The notes under the pieces were generated by a model. The model was not told the DNA's origin, ran no database searches, and saw nothing but the letters and a program-made list of their open reading frames with translations. Positions 31,985 to 40,751 of a stretch of 64,000 nt of DNA are shown in pieces. The stretch spans positions 1-64,000 of the forward strand of contig CATYZK010000003.1 in the NCBI GenBank assembly GCA_958415665.1, in the 5' to 3' direction. The first letter of the stretch is position 1. Every line of letters starts with the position of its first letter. A program made the position numbers and the translations under genes. The stretch comes from an uncultured Collinsella sp. GTDB taxonomy: Bacteria > Actinomycetota > Coriobacteriia > Coriobacteriales > Coriobacteriaceae.

Positions 31985-32830
31985 CTTTGCTGGGGAAACG
32001 GGCACCGTGATCTGCGTCACGTAGGTTGCTGGGTCGTCGCTGATGATGTCGTCGATCAGGGCGATCTCGCGCGAGGGCCCGGCGGGTGTCAGGCCGTGCT
32101 CGCGCATATAGCCGAGCAGCTGCTCGTAGCGTGGGGCTGCTTGCCCGTGCGTGCCGCGGAAGCTTATGGTCAGGCAGCGCGCGGCAGGTCGCGTCTCAAC
32201 ATCGCCCAAGTAATCATCGGTGTCATCGAGCAGCAGAAAGACCTCGTCGTAGCCATCAAAATCGCCGGCGGCGAGGCGTTCGGGCGCGATGCCCACACCC
32301 AGATTGCCCAGATAGGCAAAGGTTTCGTGCTGCCCCTGCTGAAGCTGGCGGATATGCCATCCCAGCGAATAGGCGTCGGTGGGATTGACGCGCTCGTGCA
32401 GCGTGGCGCAGCGAAGTTCGGGTTCCTCGATTTCGCTAATGGTGTCGAGATCAGCATTCAAAGCGCCATGAAGCAAGGCAAGTCGCTGGTCAATCTTGCG
32501 CGACATGCGCTCCAGCTCACGCCGCCTGTGCTCAATTAACTCCTGTTGCTTGGTCAGTTGCCGTTGCATCAAATCCATATCGCGCGTAGTGACAAACTCG
32601 CGAATCTGGGTCAGCGGCAGGTCGAGAACGCGCAGGTTGCCGATGGTGTTGAGGGTGGAGAGCTGCCGCGATCCGTAGTAGCGGTACCCACTCGCCGGAT
32701 CGACATATGCCGGCTCCAATAGCCCCATCTGTTCGTAATGGCGCAGTGTGCCCACGCTCAAATTGAGCAGGCGCGCCACCTCGCCAATGCGGAGCAGGCC
32801 CTCGGTGTGTTCGCTTGGCATGTCGGTCAC
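31982..32830 (-). CDS. MerR family regulator with GyrI-like effector domain
   Basis: A 282-residue BmrR/BltR-like regulator. An N-terminal MerR winged helix (residues about 12-80, LLNLSVGTLRHYEQMGLL) is followed by a coiled coil (about 85-125) and a C-terminal GyrI-like drug-binding domain. The GTG start at 32830 has an AAAGGAG site at ideal spacing. It follows the MATE gene by 55 bases, so it probably activates its own operon in response to a toxic compound. Confidence 0.88.
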   Translation of the reverse strand: MTDMPSEHTEGLLRIGEVARLLNLSVGTLRHYEQMGLLEPAYVDPASGYRYYGSRQLSTLNTIGNLRVLDLPLTQIREFVTTRDMDLMQRQLTKQQELIEHRRRELERMSRKIDQRLALLHGALNADLDTISEIEEPELRCATLHERVNPTDAYSLGWHIRQLQQGQHETFAYLGNLGVGIAPERLAAGDFDGYDEVFLLLDDTDDYLGDVETRPAARCLTISFRGTHGQAAPRYEQLLGYMREHGLTPAGPSREIALIDDIISDDPATYVTQITVPVSPAK

Positions 32831-32885
32831 AGGACCGCTCCTTTCGTTAAAAACAGGGGAGAGGTGCTAGGCATGCGTCGCCTCG

Positions 32886-34232
32886 CTACGCCACCAGCTT
32901 GTCAAAAGTTCCGCGGCGGTTGAGCACGGTAAATGCAATCACGCAGATGACCGCCGACAGAATCGACCCGCACGGCGAGGCGATACCCATGGGGAACAGC
33001 GTGTCGGAATAGGCGTTCGACAGCAGCCAAGCGCCGGGCACGCGAATGAGGGCCACGGCCAGCACGTTGTGCGCAAAGCCGATGTAGCTCTTGCCGTATG
33101 CGGCGAAAAAGCCGCTAAAGCAAATGTGGATGCCGGCAATAATTGCGTCGAAAATATAGCTGCGCATATAGCCGGTACCGGCGGCGACTACTGCAGCGTC
33201 CTTGGCAAAAAAGCCGATAAACGCCGGCGCCACCAGCCACATCAGCACCGTGATCAGGCAGCCGTACACCACCGAGATGGTCATGGCGTCCTTGAGTACC
33301 TGACGCGCGCGATCGCCCTTGCCCGCGCCGGCATTTTGCGCCGTGAGCGCGCTGACGGTAGCGCCCATGGAACTCGGCACAATGAACAAAAAGCTGATCA
33401 TCTTTTCGACCAGGCCCACGGCGGCGGCATCAACCAGGCCGCGGTGGTTGGCGATGACGGTGATGAACATAAACGCCACCTGGATGCAGCCGTCCTGCAC
33501 GGCCACGGGCACGCCGATCTTAAGGATGCTGCCGAGCACCTCGGGCTGGGGGCGCAGGTCGCTGCGTTTGAGGTGAATGTGCGTACGGTGGCTCTTGAGC
33601 CACACGAGCGCGAGGGCAACGCTGGCCGTCTGCGCGGTCACCGTGCCGAGCGCTGCGCCCACGGGGCCGAGCCCCATGTGGCCGATAAACAGAAAATCGA
33701 GCGCGATGTTGATGATGCACGCCACGCCGATCACGTACATGGGCGAGCGCGAATCGCCCAGCCCGCGAAAGATGGCCGAGAGGATGTTGTACGCGGCGAT
33801 AAAGGGAATGCCGATAAAGCAAATGCGCAGGTAGGCGGCGGTGCCTTCGACCGCCTCGGCCGGCGTGCCAATGAGCGCCACGATCTGCGGGCACAGCGCG
33901 AGCAGGACAGCGGCCAGTACCACCGAGACACCCATAAAGAGCGTGATGGTATTGCCGATGGCGGTCTCGGCGCGATCGAAGCGGCGCGAGCCCACGGCGT
34001 GGCCGACGATGACCGTCGTTCCCATGGCCAGACCAACGAGTGTCACGGTAATGATATAGAGCGTCTGCGCGCCATTACCCACGGCGGTGATGCCGGCAGC
34101 GCCGCTAAACTGCCCCATCATGTACAGATCGGCCATGCCGTAGAGCATCTGCAAAAAGTACGAGAGCATATAGGGCAGGGCAAAGACCGCGATGGTCTTA
34201 AGGACATTGCCGCGTGTGAGGTCGTGTTCCAT
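32886..34232 (-). CDS. MATE family efflux transporter
   Basis: A 448-residue multidrug/toxin extrusion protein with 12 predicted membrane helices in two similar halves. FALPYMLSYFLQMLYGMADLYM is the typical first helix region of the DinF/NorM-like branch. It forms an operon with the downstream MerR regulator and has a MerR-type promoter upstream. Confidence 0.92.
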   Translation of the reverse strand: MEHDLTRGNVLKTIAVFALPYMLSYFLQMLYGMADLYMMGQFSGAAGITAVGNGAQTLYIITVTLVGLAMGTTVIVGHAVGSRRFDRAETAIGNTITLFMGVSVVLAAVLLALCPQIVALIGTPAEAVEGTAAYLRICFIGIPFIAAYNILSAIFRGLGDSRSPMYVIGVACIINIALDFLFIGHMGLGPVGAALGTVTAQTASVALALVWLKSHRTHIHLKRSDLRPQPEVLGSILKIGVPVAVQDGCIQVAFMFITVIANHRGLVDAAAVGLVEKMISFLFIVPSSMGATVSALTAQNAGAGKGDRARQVLKDAMTISVVYGCLITVLMWLVAPAFIGFFAKDAAVVAAGTGYMRSYIFDAIIAGIHICFSGFFAAYGKSYIGFAHNVLAVALIRVPGAWLLSNAYSDTLFPMGIASPCGSILSAVICVIAFTVLNRRGTFDKLVA

Positions 34233-34272
34233 AGTTGGGGCTTTCTGGCTGGGTTTGTTTTGCTACCAGTGT

Positions 34273-34303
34273 AGTGAAAACCCTACAACGATTATAGAGT
34301 CAA
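34273..34303 (-). promoter_or_regulatory. MerR-type promoter of the MATE-merR operon
   Basis: On the minus strand, TTGACT (34298-34303) and TTCACT (34273-34278) are separated by 19 bases, the overlong spacer used by MerR activators. The spacer carries an imperfect dyad CTCTA...TAGGG. Confidence 0.6.
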
Positions 34304-34403
34304 GGTTTATGTTGGCAGTGGGGCGAAAAAGTCACACTCGCGTTCATTTCCAATTGAATACGGACGTGCACCCTGTGAGCATGGCGCCTGTACTAGCCTT
34401 GCA

Positions 34404-34452
34404 GAAATCGATTTCGGAACACTTGACACCGCCGCACGGCGCGCCATAATAC
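34404..34452 (+). promoter_or_regulatory. ABC exporter promoter with operator-like palindrome
   Basis: TTGACA (34423-34428), an 18-base spacer and TAATAC (34447-34452) form a good sigma-70 type promoter. GAAATCGATTTC (34404-34415) is a perfect palindrome just upstream that resembles the KDG-regulon operator, but differs at the centre. Confidence 0.65.
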
Positions 34453-34491
34453 GTGGGTTTGCGAACAACGTTTGATGGGGGATGAACCTGC

Positions 34492-36312
34492 GTGCGCAAT
34501 CTCAAGATTTTGTTTTCCTATCTGGGGGCATACCGTCGCGATGCCATGCTCGGCGTGTTCTTTGTGACGGCCGAGACGGCGCTCGAGCTGTTTATCCCGG
34601 TCATCATGGCAAATATCATCGATGTGGGCGTGCCCGCGGGCGACATCAACTACATGCTGTTGCAGGGCACGTATATGCTGGTATGCGCCGCATGTTCGCT
34701 GGTACTTGGCTTGGGCTATGCACGCACGTCTGCTCGCGTCGCCTCAGGCCTCGGCGCTAACCTGCGCGAGGCCGAGTATCGCAAGATCCAGACGCTTGCC
34801 TTTGGCAATCTGGACAACTACGACGCCAGCTCGCTCGTCACGCGCACGACCACCGACATCACCGTCATCCAAAACGCTATCGGCAATGGCTTTCGCCCCA
34901 TGGTGCGCGGTCCCGTGACGCTCATCGTCGGCTTGGTCTATGCGCTGGTGCTGTCGCGTCCGCTCGCCACCGTTTTCGCGATCATCCTGCCGGTGCTGGC
35001 GATCGTGCTGGGCGTTATCACCTATCGCGTCAGTCCGCTTTACCGCCAGCTGCAGACCTCGATGGACCATCTCAACGGTGTGGTGCAGGAGGACCTCACC
35101 GCCGTGCGCGCCGTCAAGGCGTACGTGCGTGCCGAGCACGAGGAGGCCAAGTTCGATGCCGTCAATACCGAGCTTGCGCGCACCGCGACGAAGACCTTTG
35201 GCAACGCCGTGCTCAACCTGCCGGTGTTTCAGCTGTCGATGTACGTGGCGGCGCTTTCCATTCTGTGGATCGGCGGTCGCATGATTCTTGCCGGCGAGCT
35301 CGGCGTGGGCTCGCTCACGGGCTTTATGAGCTACGTGCTGCTCATCATGAACTCGCTCATGATGATCTCCAACGTGTTTTTGCTGCTCACCCGCGCACTT
35401 GCCAGCGTGGAGCGCATCTCGCGGGTGCTCGACGAACGTTCGCTTATCCAAGCGCCCGACGCTGCCGCTGCCGTGCGCGAAGTGGCCGACGGAGGCATCG
35501 AGTTTCGCGACGTGTCGTTTAAGTACCGCGCGGATGCTGCCGAGGACGTGCTCGAGCATATCGACCTTTGCATTGAGGCGGGCTCCACGGTGGGCGTGCT
35601 CGGCGGCACGGGCTCGGGCAAGAGTTCGCTTGTGCAGCTAATCGCGCGCCTGTACGACGCCACCGAAGGCGCCGTACTCGTGGGCGGGCGCGATGTGCGC
35701 GATTACGACTTGGTTGCCCTGCGCGACGTCGTGGGTATCGTGCTGCAAAAGAACGTGCTGTTTACGGGTACCGTGCGCGAGAACCTGCAGTGGGGCGCGC
35801 CCGATGCCACCGACGAGGAGCTCCTGCGTGCCTGCCGGGTGGCATGCGTGGACGAGTTCCTTGATCGCATCGGCGGCCTTGACGGCTATCTGGGCCAGGG
35901 CGGTGCCGGTGTCTCGGGCGGGCAGAAGCAGCGCCTGTGCATCGCGCGTACATTGCTCAAGCATCCGCGTGTGCTCATCTTTGACGATTCGACCAGCGCG
36001 GTCGATATGGCGACCGACGCCAAGATCCGCGAGCATATCGCTCAGATTCCCAACACGACGGTGATTGTCATTGCGCAGCGCATTGCGAGCGTCATGGATG
36101 CCGACCGCATTATTGTGTTGGACGACGGCCGCGTCCACGGCGTGGGCACGCATGAGGAGCTGCTGGCGGGCGATAGCATCTACCAGGAGATTTACGCCTC
36201 GCAGATGGAATTTGCAGGGGATGCTGGCGTCGTGGATGGCGCAAATGATCCGTTTTCCGCCGGCCCCAACGAATCAATTCAAGCCACGGAAGGGGGTGAG
36301 CGCCATGCCTAA
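34492..36312 (+). CDS. ABC exporter half-transporter, subunit 1 (degenerate site)
   Basis: A 606-residue protein with six membrane helices (residues about 1-310) fused to an ATPase domain. Walker A is GGTGSGKSS, the signature is VSGGQKQR, and Walker B is VLIFDDSTSAVD, where the catalytic glutamate is replaced by Asp. The switch-region histidine is also missing: VIAQRIAS has Gln where His is usual. This is the degenerate partner of a heterodimeric exporter. GTG start; the stop overlaps the next gene by 8 bases. Confidence 0.9.
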   Translation: MRNLKILFSYLGAYRRDAMLGVFFVTAETALELFIPVIMANIIDVGVPAGDINYMLLQGTYMLVCAACSLVLGLGYARTSARVASGLGANLREAEYRKIQTLAFGNLDNYDASSLVTRTTTDITVIQNAIGNGFRPMVRGPVTLIVGLVYALVLSRPLATVFAIILPVLAIVLGVITYRVSPLYRQLQTSMDHLNGVVQEDLTAVRAVKAYVRAEHEEAKFDAVNTELARTATKTFGNAVLNLPVFQLSMYVAALSILWIGGRMILAGELGVGSLTGFMSYVLLIMNSLMMISNVFLLLTRALASVERISRVLDERSLIQAPDAAAAVREVADGGIEFRDVSFKYRADAAEDVLEHIDLCIEAGSTVGVLGGTGSGKSSLVQLIARLYDATEGAVLVGGRDVRDYDLVALRDVVGIVLQKNVLFTGTVRENLQWGAPDATDEELLRACRVACVDEFLDRIGGLDGYLGQGGAGVSGGQKQRLCIARTLLKHPRVLIFDDSTSAVDMATDAKIREHIAQIPNTTVIVIAQRIASVMDADRIIVLDDGRVHGVGTHEELLAGDSIYQEIYASQMEFAGDAGVVDGANDPFSAGPNESIQATEGGERHA

Positions 36313-38203
36313 GACCGCAGCCCAAGCACGCCCGGCCGACCTCAAGCGCACGCTCCGCCGCCTGCTCTCCTACATGGGGCATGCCAAGTTCTCGTTGCTC
36401 GCGGTGGGCGTGCTCGCCTCCGTCGCCGCCATCGCGAGCCTCGTCGGCACCTACATGGTGCGCCCCATCGTTAACGGTTTGGCCACGGGCGGGGAGGAAC
36501 TGCTCGCCAAGCAGGTCATCCTGACGGCGATCATCTACGCCGCGGGCGTGCTCTCGGCCCTGGGCTACTCGCAGATCATGGTGCGCGCGGCCCAACGCGT
36601 GGTGTCCGATATTCGCCGCGACCTGTTCGCGCACATCCAGACGCTGCCGCTCAGTTATTTTGACAGTACGCGCTCGGGCGACATCATGAGCTTTTTCACC
36701 AACGACGTCGACACCGTCTCCGAGGCGCTCAACAACAGCTTTGCCAACGTGATTCAGGCCGCCATTCAGGTTGTGGGCACCACGGCCATGCTCATCATCC
36801 TCAACTGGCAGCTCACGATTATCACGCTCGTGTGCGATGCGGCCATTGTGCTGTATGCGCGCTACTCGGGCACGCGCTCTAAGCGTTTCTTTGCCGCCCA
36901 GCAGGCATCGCTTGGCGACCTGGACGGATATATCGAAGAGATGGTCTCGGGTCAAAAGGTCATCAAGGTCTTTAATCACGAGCAAGCCAACGTGGCTGGT
37001 TTTGACGCGCGCAACCAAGAGCTGCGCCGCACCGGTGGCGCCGCGCAGGCCTATGCCAACTCCATGGTGCCCATGACCGTGGTGATTGGCTATGCCAACT
37101 ACGCCATCGTCGCCGTGGCGGGCGGCATGCTCTGCATCAAGGGACTCGCCGACGTAGGTGCGCTCGCGAGCTACCTGGTCTTTGTGCGCCAGGCGGCCAT
37201 GCCCATCAACCAGTTTACGCAGCTGGGCAACTTCTTACTCAATGCGTTGGCCGGTGCCGAGCGCCTATTTGCCGCCATGGATCTTAAGCCCGAGGTTGAC
37301 GAGGGCTGCGTGGAGCTGGTGCAGACGGGCGACGCCGCGTGGGCATGGAAGATTCCCGAGGGACAGGGCGTGGGCGCGTACGGGCACCTGCATGATGTGG
37401 CCGCCGTTGATAAGTCGGGCCGCGCGGTGTGTGCCGACGGTACGGAGCTCACGTGCGGCTTGGTCCCGCTTGCCGGCGACGTGCGCTTCCATGCCGTGGA
37501 CTTTTCCTACGTTCCGGGCACCCGTGTGCTCACGGACCTCAACCTGTTTGCCAAGCCGGGGCAAAAAATCGCGTTTGTGGGCTCCACGGGTGCCGGAAAG
37601 ACGACCATCACCAACCTCATCAACCGCTTCTACGAGGTCGATGACGGCGAGATCACGTACGACGGCATCGACGTCAAGCACATTGCCAAGGCCAGCCTGC
37701 GCGGGTCGCTCGGCATTGTGCTGCAGGACACGCACCTGTTTAGCGGCACCATTGCGCAGAACATCCGCTTTGGCAAGCTCGACGCGACCGACGAGGAGGT
37801 GCGCGCCGCTGCCGAGGCCGCCTGTGCCGATTCGTTTATCCGCCGCCTGCCTAGAGGGTACGACACGCCGGTCACGGCCGACGGCGCCAACCTGTCGCAG
37901 GGCCAGCGCCAGCTGCTCGCCATCGCGCGCGTGGCTGTTGCCGACCCGCCCGTGCTCATCTTGGACGAGGCCACGAGCTCTATCGACACGCGCACCGAAA
38001 AGCTCATCGAACGCGGTATGGACCGCATCATGCGCGGACGCACCACGTTTATGATTGCGCACCGCCTGTCCACCGTCCGCGACGCCGACGCCATCATGGT
38101 CCTCGAACACGGCCGCATCATCGAGCGCGGTACCCACGAAGAGTTGCTCGCCCAGCACGGCGAGTACTGGCAGCTGGCGCATGGCTTAAAAGAGTTGGAA
38201 TAA
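36305..38203 (+). CDS. ABC exporter half-transporter, subunit 2 (canonical site)
   Basis: A 632-residue partner with six membrane helices and a full ATPase site: Walker A GSTGAGKTT, signature LSQGQRQ, Walker B LILDEATSSID with Glu, and switch His in IAHRLS. An insert of about 55 residues precedes the ATPase domain (residues about 340-395). It overlaps the upstream gene, as usual for co-translated heterodimers. The substrate may be a lipid, peptide or drug; not decidable. Confidence 0.92.
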   Translation: MPKTAAQARPADLKRTLRRLLSYMGHAKFSLLAVGVLASVAAIASLVGTYMVRPIVNGLATGGEELLAKQVILTAIIYAAGVLSALGYSQIMVRAAQRVVSDIRRDLFAHIQTLPLSYFDSTRSGDIMSFFTNDVDTVSEALNNSFANVIQAAIQVVGTTAMLIILNWQLTIITLVCDAAIVLYARYSGTRSKRFFAAQQASLGDLDGYIEEMVSGQKVIKVFNHEQANVAGFDARNQELRRTGGAAQAYANSMVPMTVVIGYANYAIVAVAGGMLCIKGLADVGALASYLVFVRQAAMPINQFTQLGNFLLNALAGAERLFAAMDLKPEVDEGCVELVQTGDAAWAWKIPEGQGVGAYGHLHDVAAVDKSGRAVCADGTELTCGLVPLAGDVRFHAVDFSYVPGTRVLTDLNLFAKPGQKIAFVGSTGAGKTTITNLINRFYEVDDGEITYDGIDVKHIAKASLRGSLGIVLQDTHLFSGTIAQNIRFGKLDATDEEVRAAAEAACADSFIRRLPRGYDTPVTADGANLSQGQRQLLAIARVAVADPPVLILDEATSSIDTRTEKLIERGMDRIMRGRTTFMIAHRLSTVRDADAIMVLEHGRIIERGTHEELLAQHGEYWQLAHGLKELE

Positions 38204-38252
38204 CCCGTTCGAGCACGATGCTTTGGCCCTTCCGTGCCCCTCACCTCGCCTC

Positions 38253-38317
38253 AAACCATCACAACATTCGACGTTTTTTGCCAAAAACGGGAAAAGCATC
38301 GAATGTTGCGATGGTTT
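38253..38317. repeat. Dispersed inverted repeat R2, copy a
   Basis: Arms AAACCATCACAACATTCGA (38253-38271) and 38299-38317, one G-U difference, with a loop rich in A and T. Copies b-d are at 39497, 48688 and 59624. Confidence 0.8.
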
Positions 38318-38418
38318 TTCTACCACTCGATCGGGCGGAATCGCTTTCTTGCGCACGAAGGTGTGCGGACCCGTGGGCAGGGGAATAAGGTTGGTTATCC
38401 GACTCCATTGGAGGGCTC

Positions 38419-39456
38419 ATGGACCTGCCGATCGTCCTGTCCCATAAGACTGCCTGGCTGTACCACAACGTGGCGCGCCCGTCCGAGCCGCTCTCGCGAG
38501 CAAGCAGCCTATACGATGAGGACTCGCTTGCTAACGAGGCGGAGCCGACTGCGGACCTGCCCAAATTGGGGCTCGATGCCAAGGGGCTGAGGGCTTCGAC
38601 GGCAGTTGGGATCGTTACCGACTATCTGGTTTCGCTCGGTATTCCACGAGAAGAGCTCGATCATATCGACACGCTCGTCAACTTCGATTTTGAGCGCTCG
38701 ACGCCGGCTGGATTTAGGTGCCACGTGTTTGGGGCGCCGGTACCTCCAAGCCATCTTATCGAGGTGGCAGAGGGCCTTCTGGTGGTTGATGAGGTCATGT
38801 GTTTTGTCCAAGCGGGTTCGTGGATGAGCGAACCCGAGCAGCTGGAATATGGCTACGAAATCTGTGCCCGATACCATTTGAATCATCTGTCGACGGACGA
38901 TTATGTCGAGATGGGGCAGAGGTATACCGTTGCCGACTTGATTGCCTATTGCAATGAGAACCGATCTCGTCAGGGGGCTATACGCGCGGCCGCCGTGCTC
39001 AAGCGCGTGCACGATGGCGCGCGGTCGCCCATGGAGACGGCCACCGCAATCATGGTCGTAGCAAAACGTTCCCAGGGCGGGCTGGGATACGCCAAGATCG
39101 AGCTCAACCATCGGGTCGATGTTCCCAACGAGTTCAAGTATCTCGCAAAGGCCGGGTATTTCGAGATCGACGTATATGCGCCTGCGAGCGGTACGGGGAT
39201 TGAATACAACGGCTCGGACCATCTTGATAAACAGCGCAGCGCGTCGGATGCGGAGCGTATGACCGTGCTGAGCGCGCTGGGCTTTAGGATGATTGTCCTC
39301 ACCGGGACTCAGTTTGCCCATCAGCTGCAATTGCACCGGGCGATGAACGCCATCGCGCTCGCTATGGGCCTTAAGTGCGACCGGAGCGAAGTGTTCCAAA
39401 AGCGGCAGAACGACCTGCGAGAATTCGTGATTCGGCACTGGGACGGCGGCCTTTAG
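38419..39456 (+). CDS. AbiEi-antitoxin-like / DUF559 nuclease-fold protein
   Basis: A 345-residue protein. The middle part (GFRCHVFGAPVPPSHLIEVA, then a large helical segment) resembles AbiEi-like regulator proteins of actinobacteria. The C-terminal 110 residues have an EIDVYAP...IEYNG...LGFRMIVLT pattern of Vsr/DUF559 PD-(D/E)xK nuclease folds. No toxin partner is next to it; it is flanked by two R2 repeats. Such solitary multi-copy genes are of unknown role, possibly defence-related. It could also be a catalytically silent regulator. Confidence 0.5.
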   Translation: MDLPIVLSHKTAWLYHNVARPSEPLSRASSLYDEDSLANEAEPTADLPKLGLDAKGLRASTAVGIVTDYLVSLGIPREELDHIDTLVNFDFERSTPAGFRCHVFGAPVPPSHLIEVAEGLLVVDEVMCFVQAGSWMSEPEQLEYGYEICARYHLNHLSTDDYVEMGQRYTVADLIAYCNENRSRQGAIRAAAVLKRVHDGARSPMETATAIMVVAKRSQGGLGYAKIELNHRVDVPNEFKYLAKAGYFEIDVYAPASGTGIEYNGSDHLDKQRSASDAERMTVLSALGFRMIVLTGTQFAHQLQLHRAMNAIALAMGLKCDRSEVFQKRQNDLREFVIRHWDGGL

Positions 39457-39496
39457 GGGCGCTTTGGTCCTTCTACGGGGTGCCGTGGGCAGGCAG

Positions 39497-39557
39497 ACCA
39501 TCACAACATTCGACTTTTTTTGCCAAAATCGGGAAAAGCATCGAATGTTGTGATGGT
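39497..39557. repeat. Dispersed inverted repeat R2, copy b
   Basis: ACCATCACAACATTCGA (39497-39513) and its exact complement (39541-39557). Confidence 0.8.
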
Positions 39558-39691
39558 TTGTGTGTTGAGGATGGGCTTGGGAAGCCGGTCTTGCTCGAAG
39601 CGACCTGTCCTGTCGTACGGGTGTCGGCATGATTTTCGCGTGGGGTATTATGTTTTCCGAAGAATAAAACGCCGCGTGAGGGGAGGGCTGC

Positions 39692-40747
39692 GTGGACGGG
39701 CACGTGCAACATGACGGTTTTGGCCGCGATATCAACTACCTGCGCATTGCCGTTACCGACAAGTGCAATTTCCGCTGCATCTATTGCATGCCGGCCGATG
39801 GCGTGGCGCCCCGTGCGCACGACGAGCTACTCAGCGCCGAGGAAATCGCCCGCTTTGTGCGCCTGGTGGCGGGGGAGGGCATTCGCCGCGTGCGTCTGAC
39901 GGGTGGCGAGCCGCTGGTCAGCCGCCGTATTATTCCGCTCATTCGCGATATCCGCGCGATTCCGCAGATCGAGGACATCTCGCTCACCACCAACGGCGCC
40001 CTGCTGCCCAAGCTGGCGCCGCAGCTCAAAGATGCCGGTCTTAACCGCGTCAACATTTCGCTCGACACGCTCGACCCTACGCTCTTTGGAAAGATAACGC
40101 GCCTGGGTCGACTCGAGCAGACCATGGCCGGCATCGACGCGGCTCTGGCCTGGGGCTTTGAGCCGGTTAAGGTCAACTGCGTTGTCGTGCGCCGGCTCAA
40201 CCAGGATGTGGCTGCCCTCGCGCGGCTCACGCTCGACCGCCCCATCCACCTGCGCTTTATCGAATACATGCCCATCGGTGACGAGCGCACGAGCTCGCAT
40301 TGCGCTGTGGACCCGCATGCGCCCGCGCTCAATCCCGAGCTGTGGGACGCGAGCGATACCGTTCCGAGCGACGAGCTGCGGGAGCGCATCAATGCCGGGG
40401 CCGCCGCGGTGGGTTTGGGCGAGCTCGAGCCGCTCGACATCAACGACGCTCCTGCCGGCGCGGGCCCTGCGCGCTACTGGCACTTTCCGGGTGCGGCAGG
40501 AACGGTCGGCTTTATTAGCGCCATGTCCAACCATTTTTGTGCGAATTGCAACCGCCTGCGCCTGACGGCCGATGGCAGCGTGCGTCCGTGCCTGTTTAGC
40601 GATGCCGAGTATTCGGTGCGTGAGTCGCTGCGCCGTGGTGATGATATGCAGGTACTTTCGATTTGGCGCGATGCCGTGGCCCACAAACCGCAGGAACACG
40701 CGATAATTGAGGGCACGCAACGATTTATGTCCCAAATCGGAGGATGA
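39692..40747 (+). CDS. moaA: GTP 3',8-cyclase MoaA
   Basis: A 351-residue radical SAM enzyme starting molybdenum cofactor synthesis from GTP. The N-terminal cluster motif is KCNFRCIYC, the C-terminal second cluster is CANCNRLRL with a further Cys, and the protein ends in GG, as MoaA needs. GTG start at 39692 follows GGGGAGG. The stop lies 4 bases before the moaC-mobB fusion, whose ribosome-binding site is inside moaA. Confidence 0.95.
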   Translation: MDGHVQHDGFGRDINYLRIAVTDKCNFRCIYCMPADGVAPRAHDELLSAEEIARFVRLVAGEGIRRVRLTGGEPLVSRRIIPLIRDIRAIPQIEDISLTTNGALLPKLAPQLKDAGLNRVNISLDTLDPTLFGKITRLGRLEQTMAGIDAALAWGFEPVKVNCVVVRRLNQDVAALARLTLDRPIHLRFIEYMPIGDERTSSHCAVDPHAPALNPELWDASDTVPSDELRERINAGAAAVGLGELEPLDINDAPAGAGPARYWHFPGAAGTVGFISAMSNHFCANCNRLRLTADGSVRPCLFSDAEYSVRESLRRGDDMQVLSIWRDAVAHKPQEHAIIEGTQRFMSQIGG

Positions 40748-40751
40748 TCAT

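Noticed and set aside
38204..38447. Short plus-strand frames around the R2 repeat
   Set aside because: They are made of repeat sequence, have no ribosome-binding site and no homologous copy with conserved frame at the other R2 sites.
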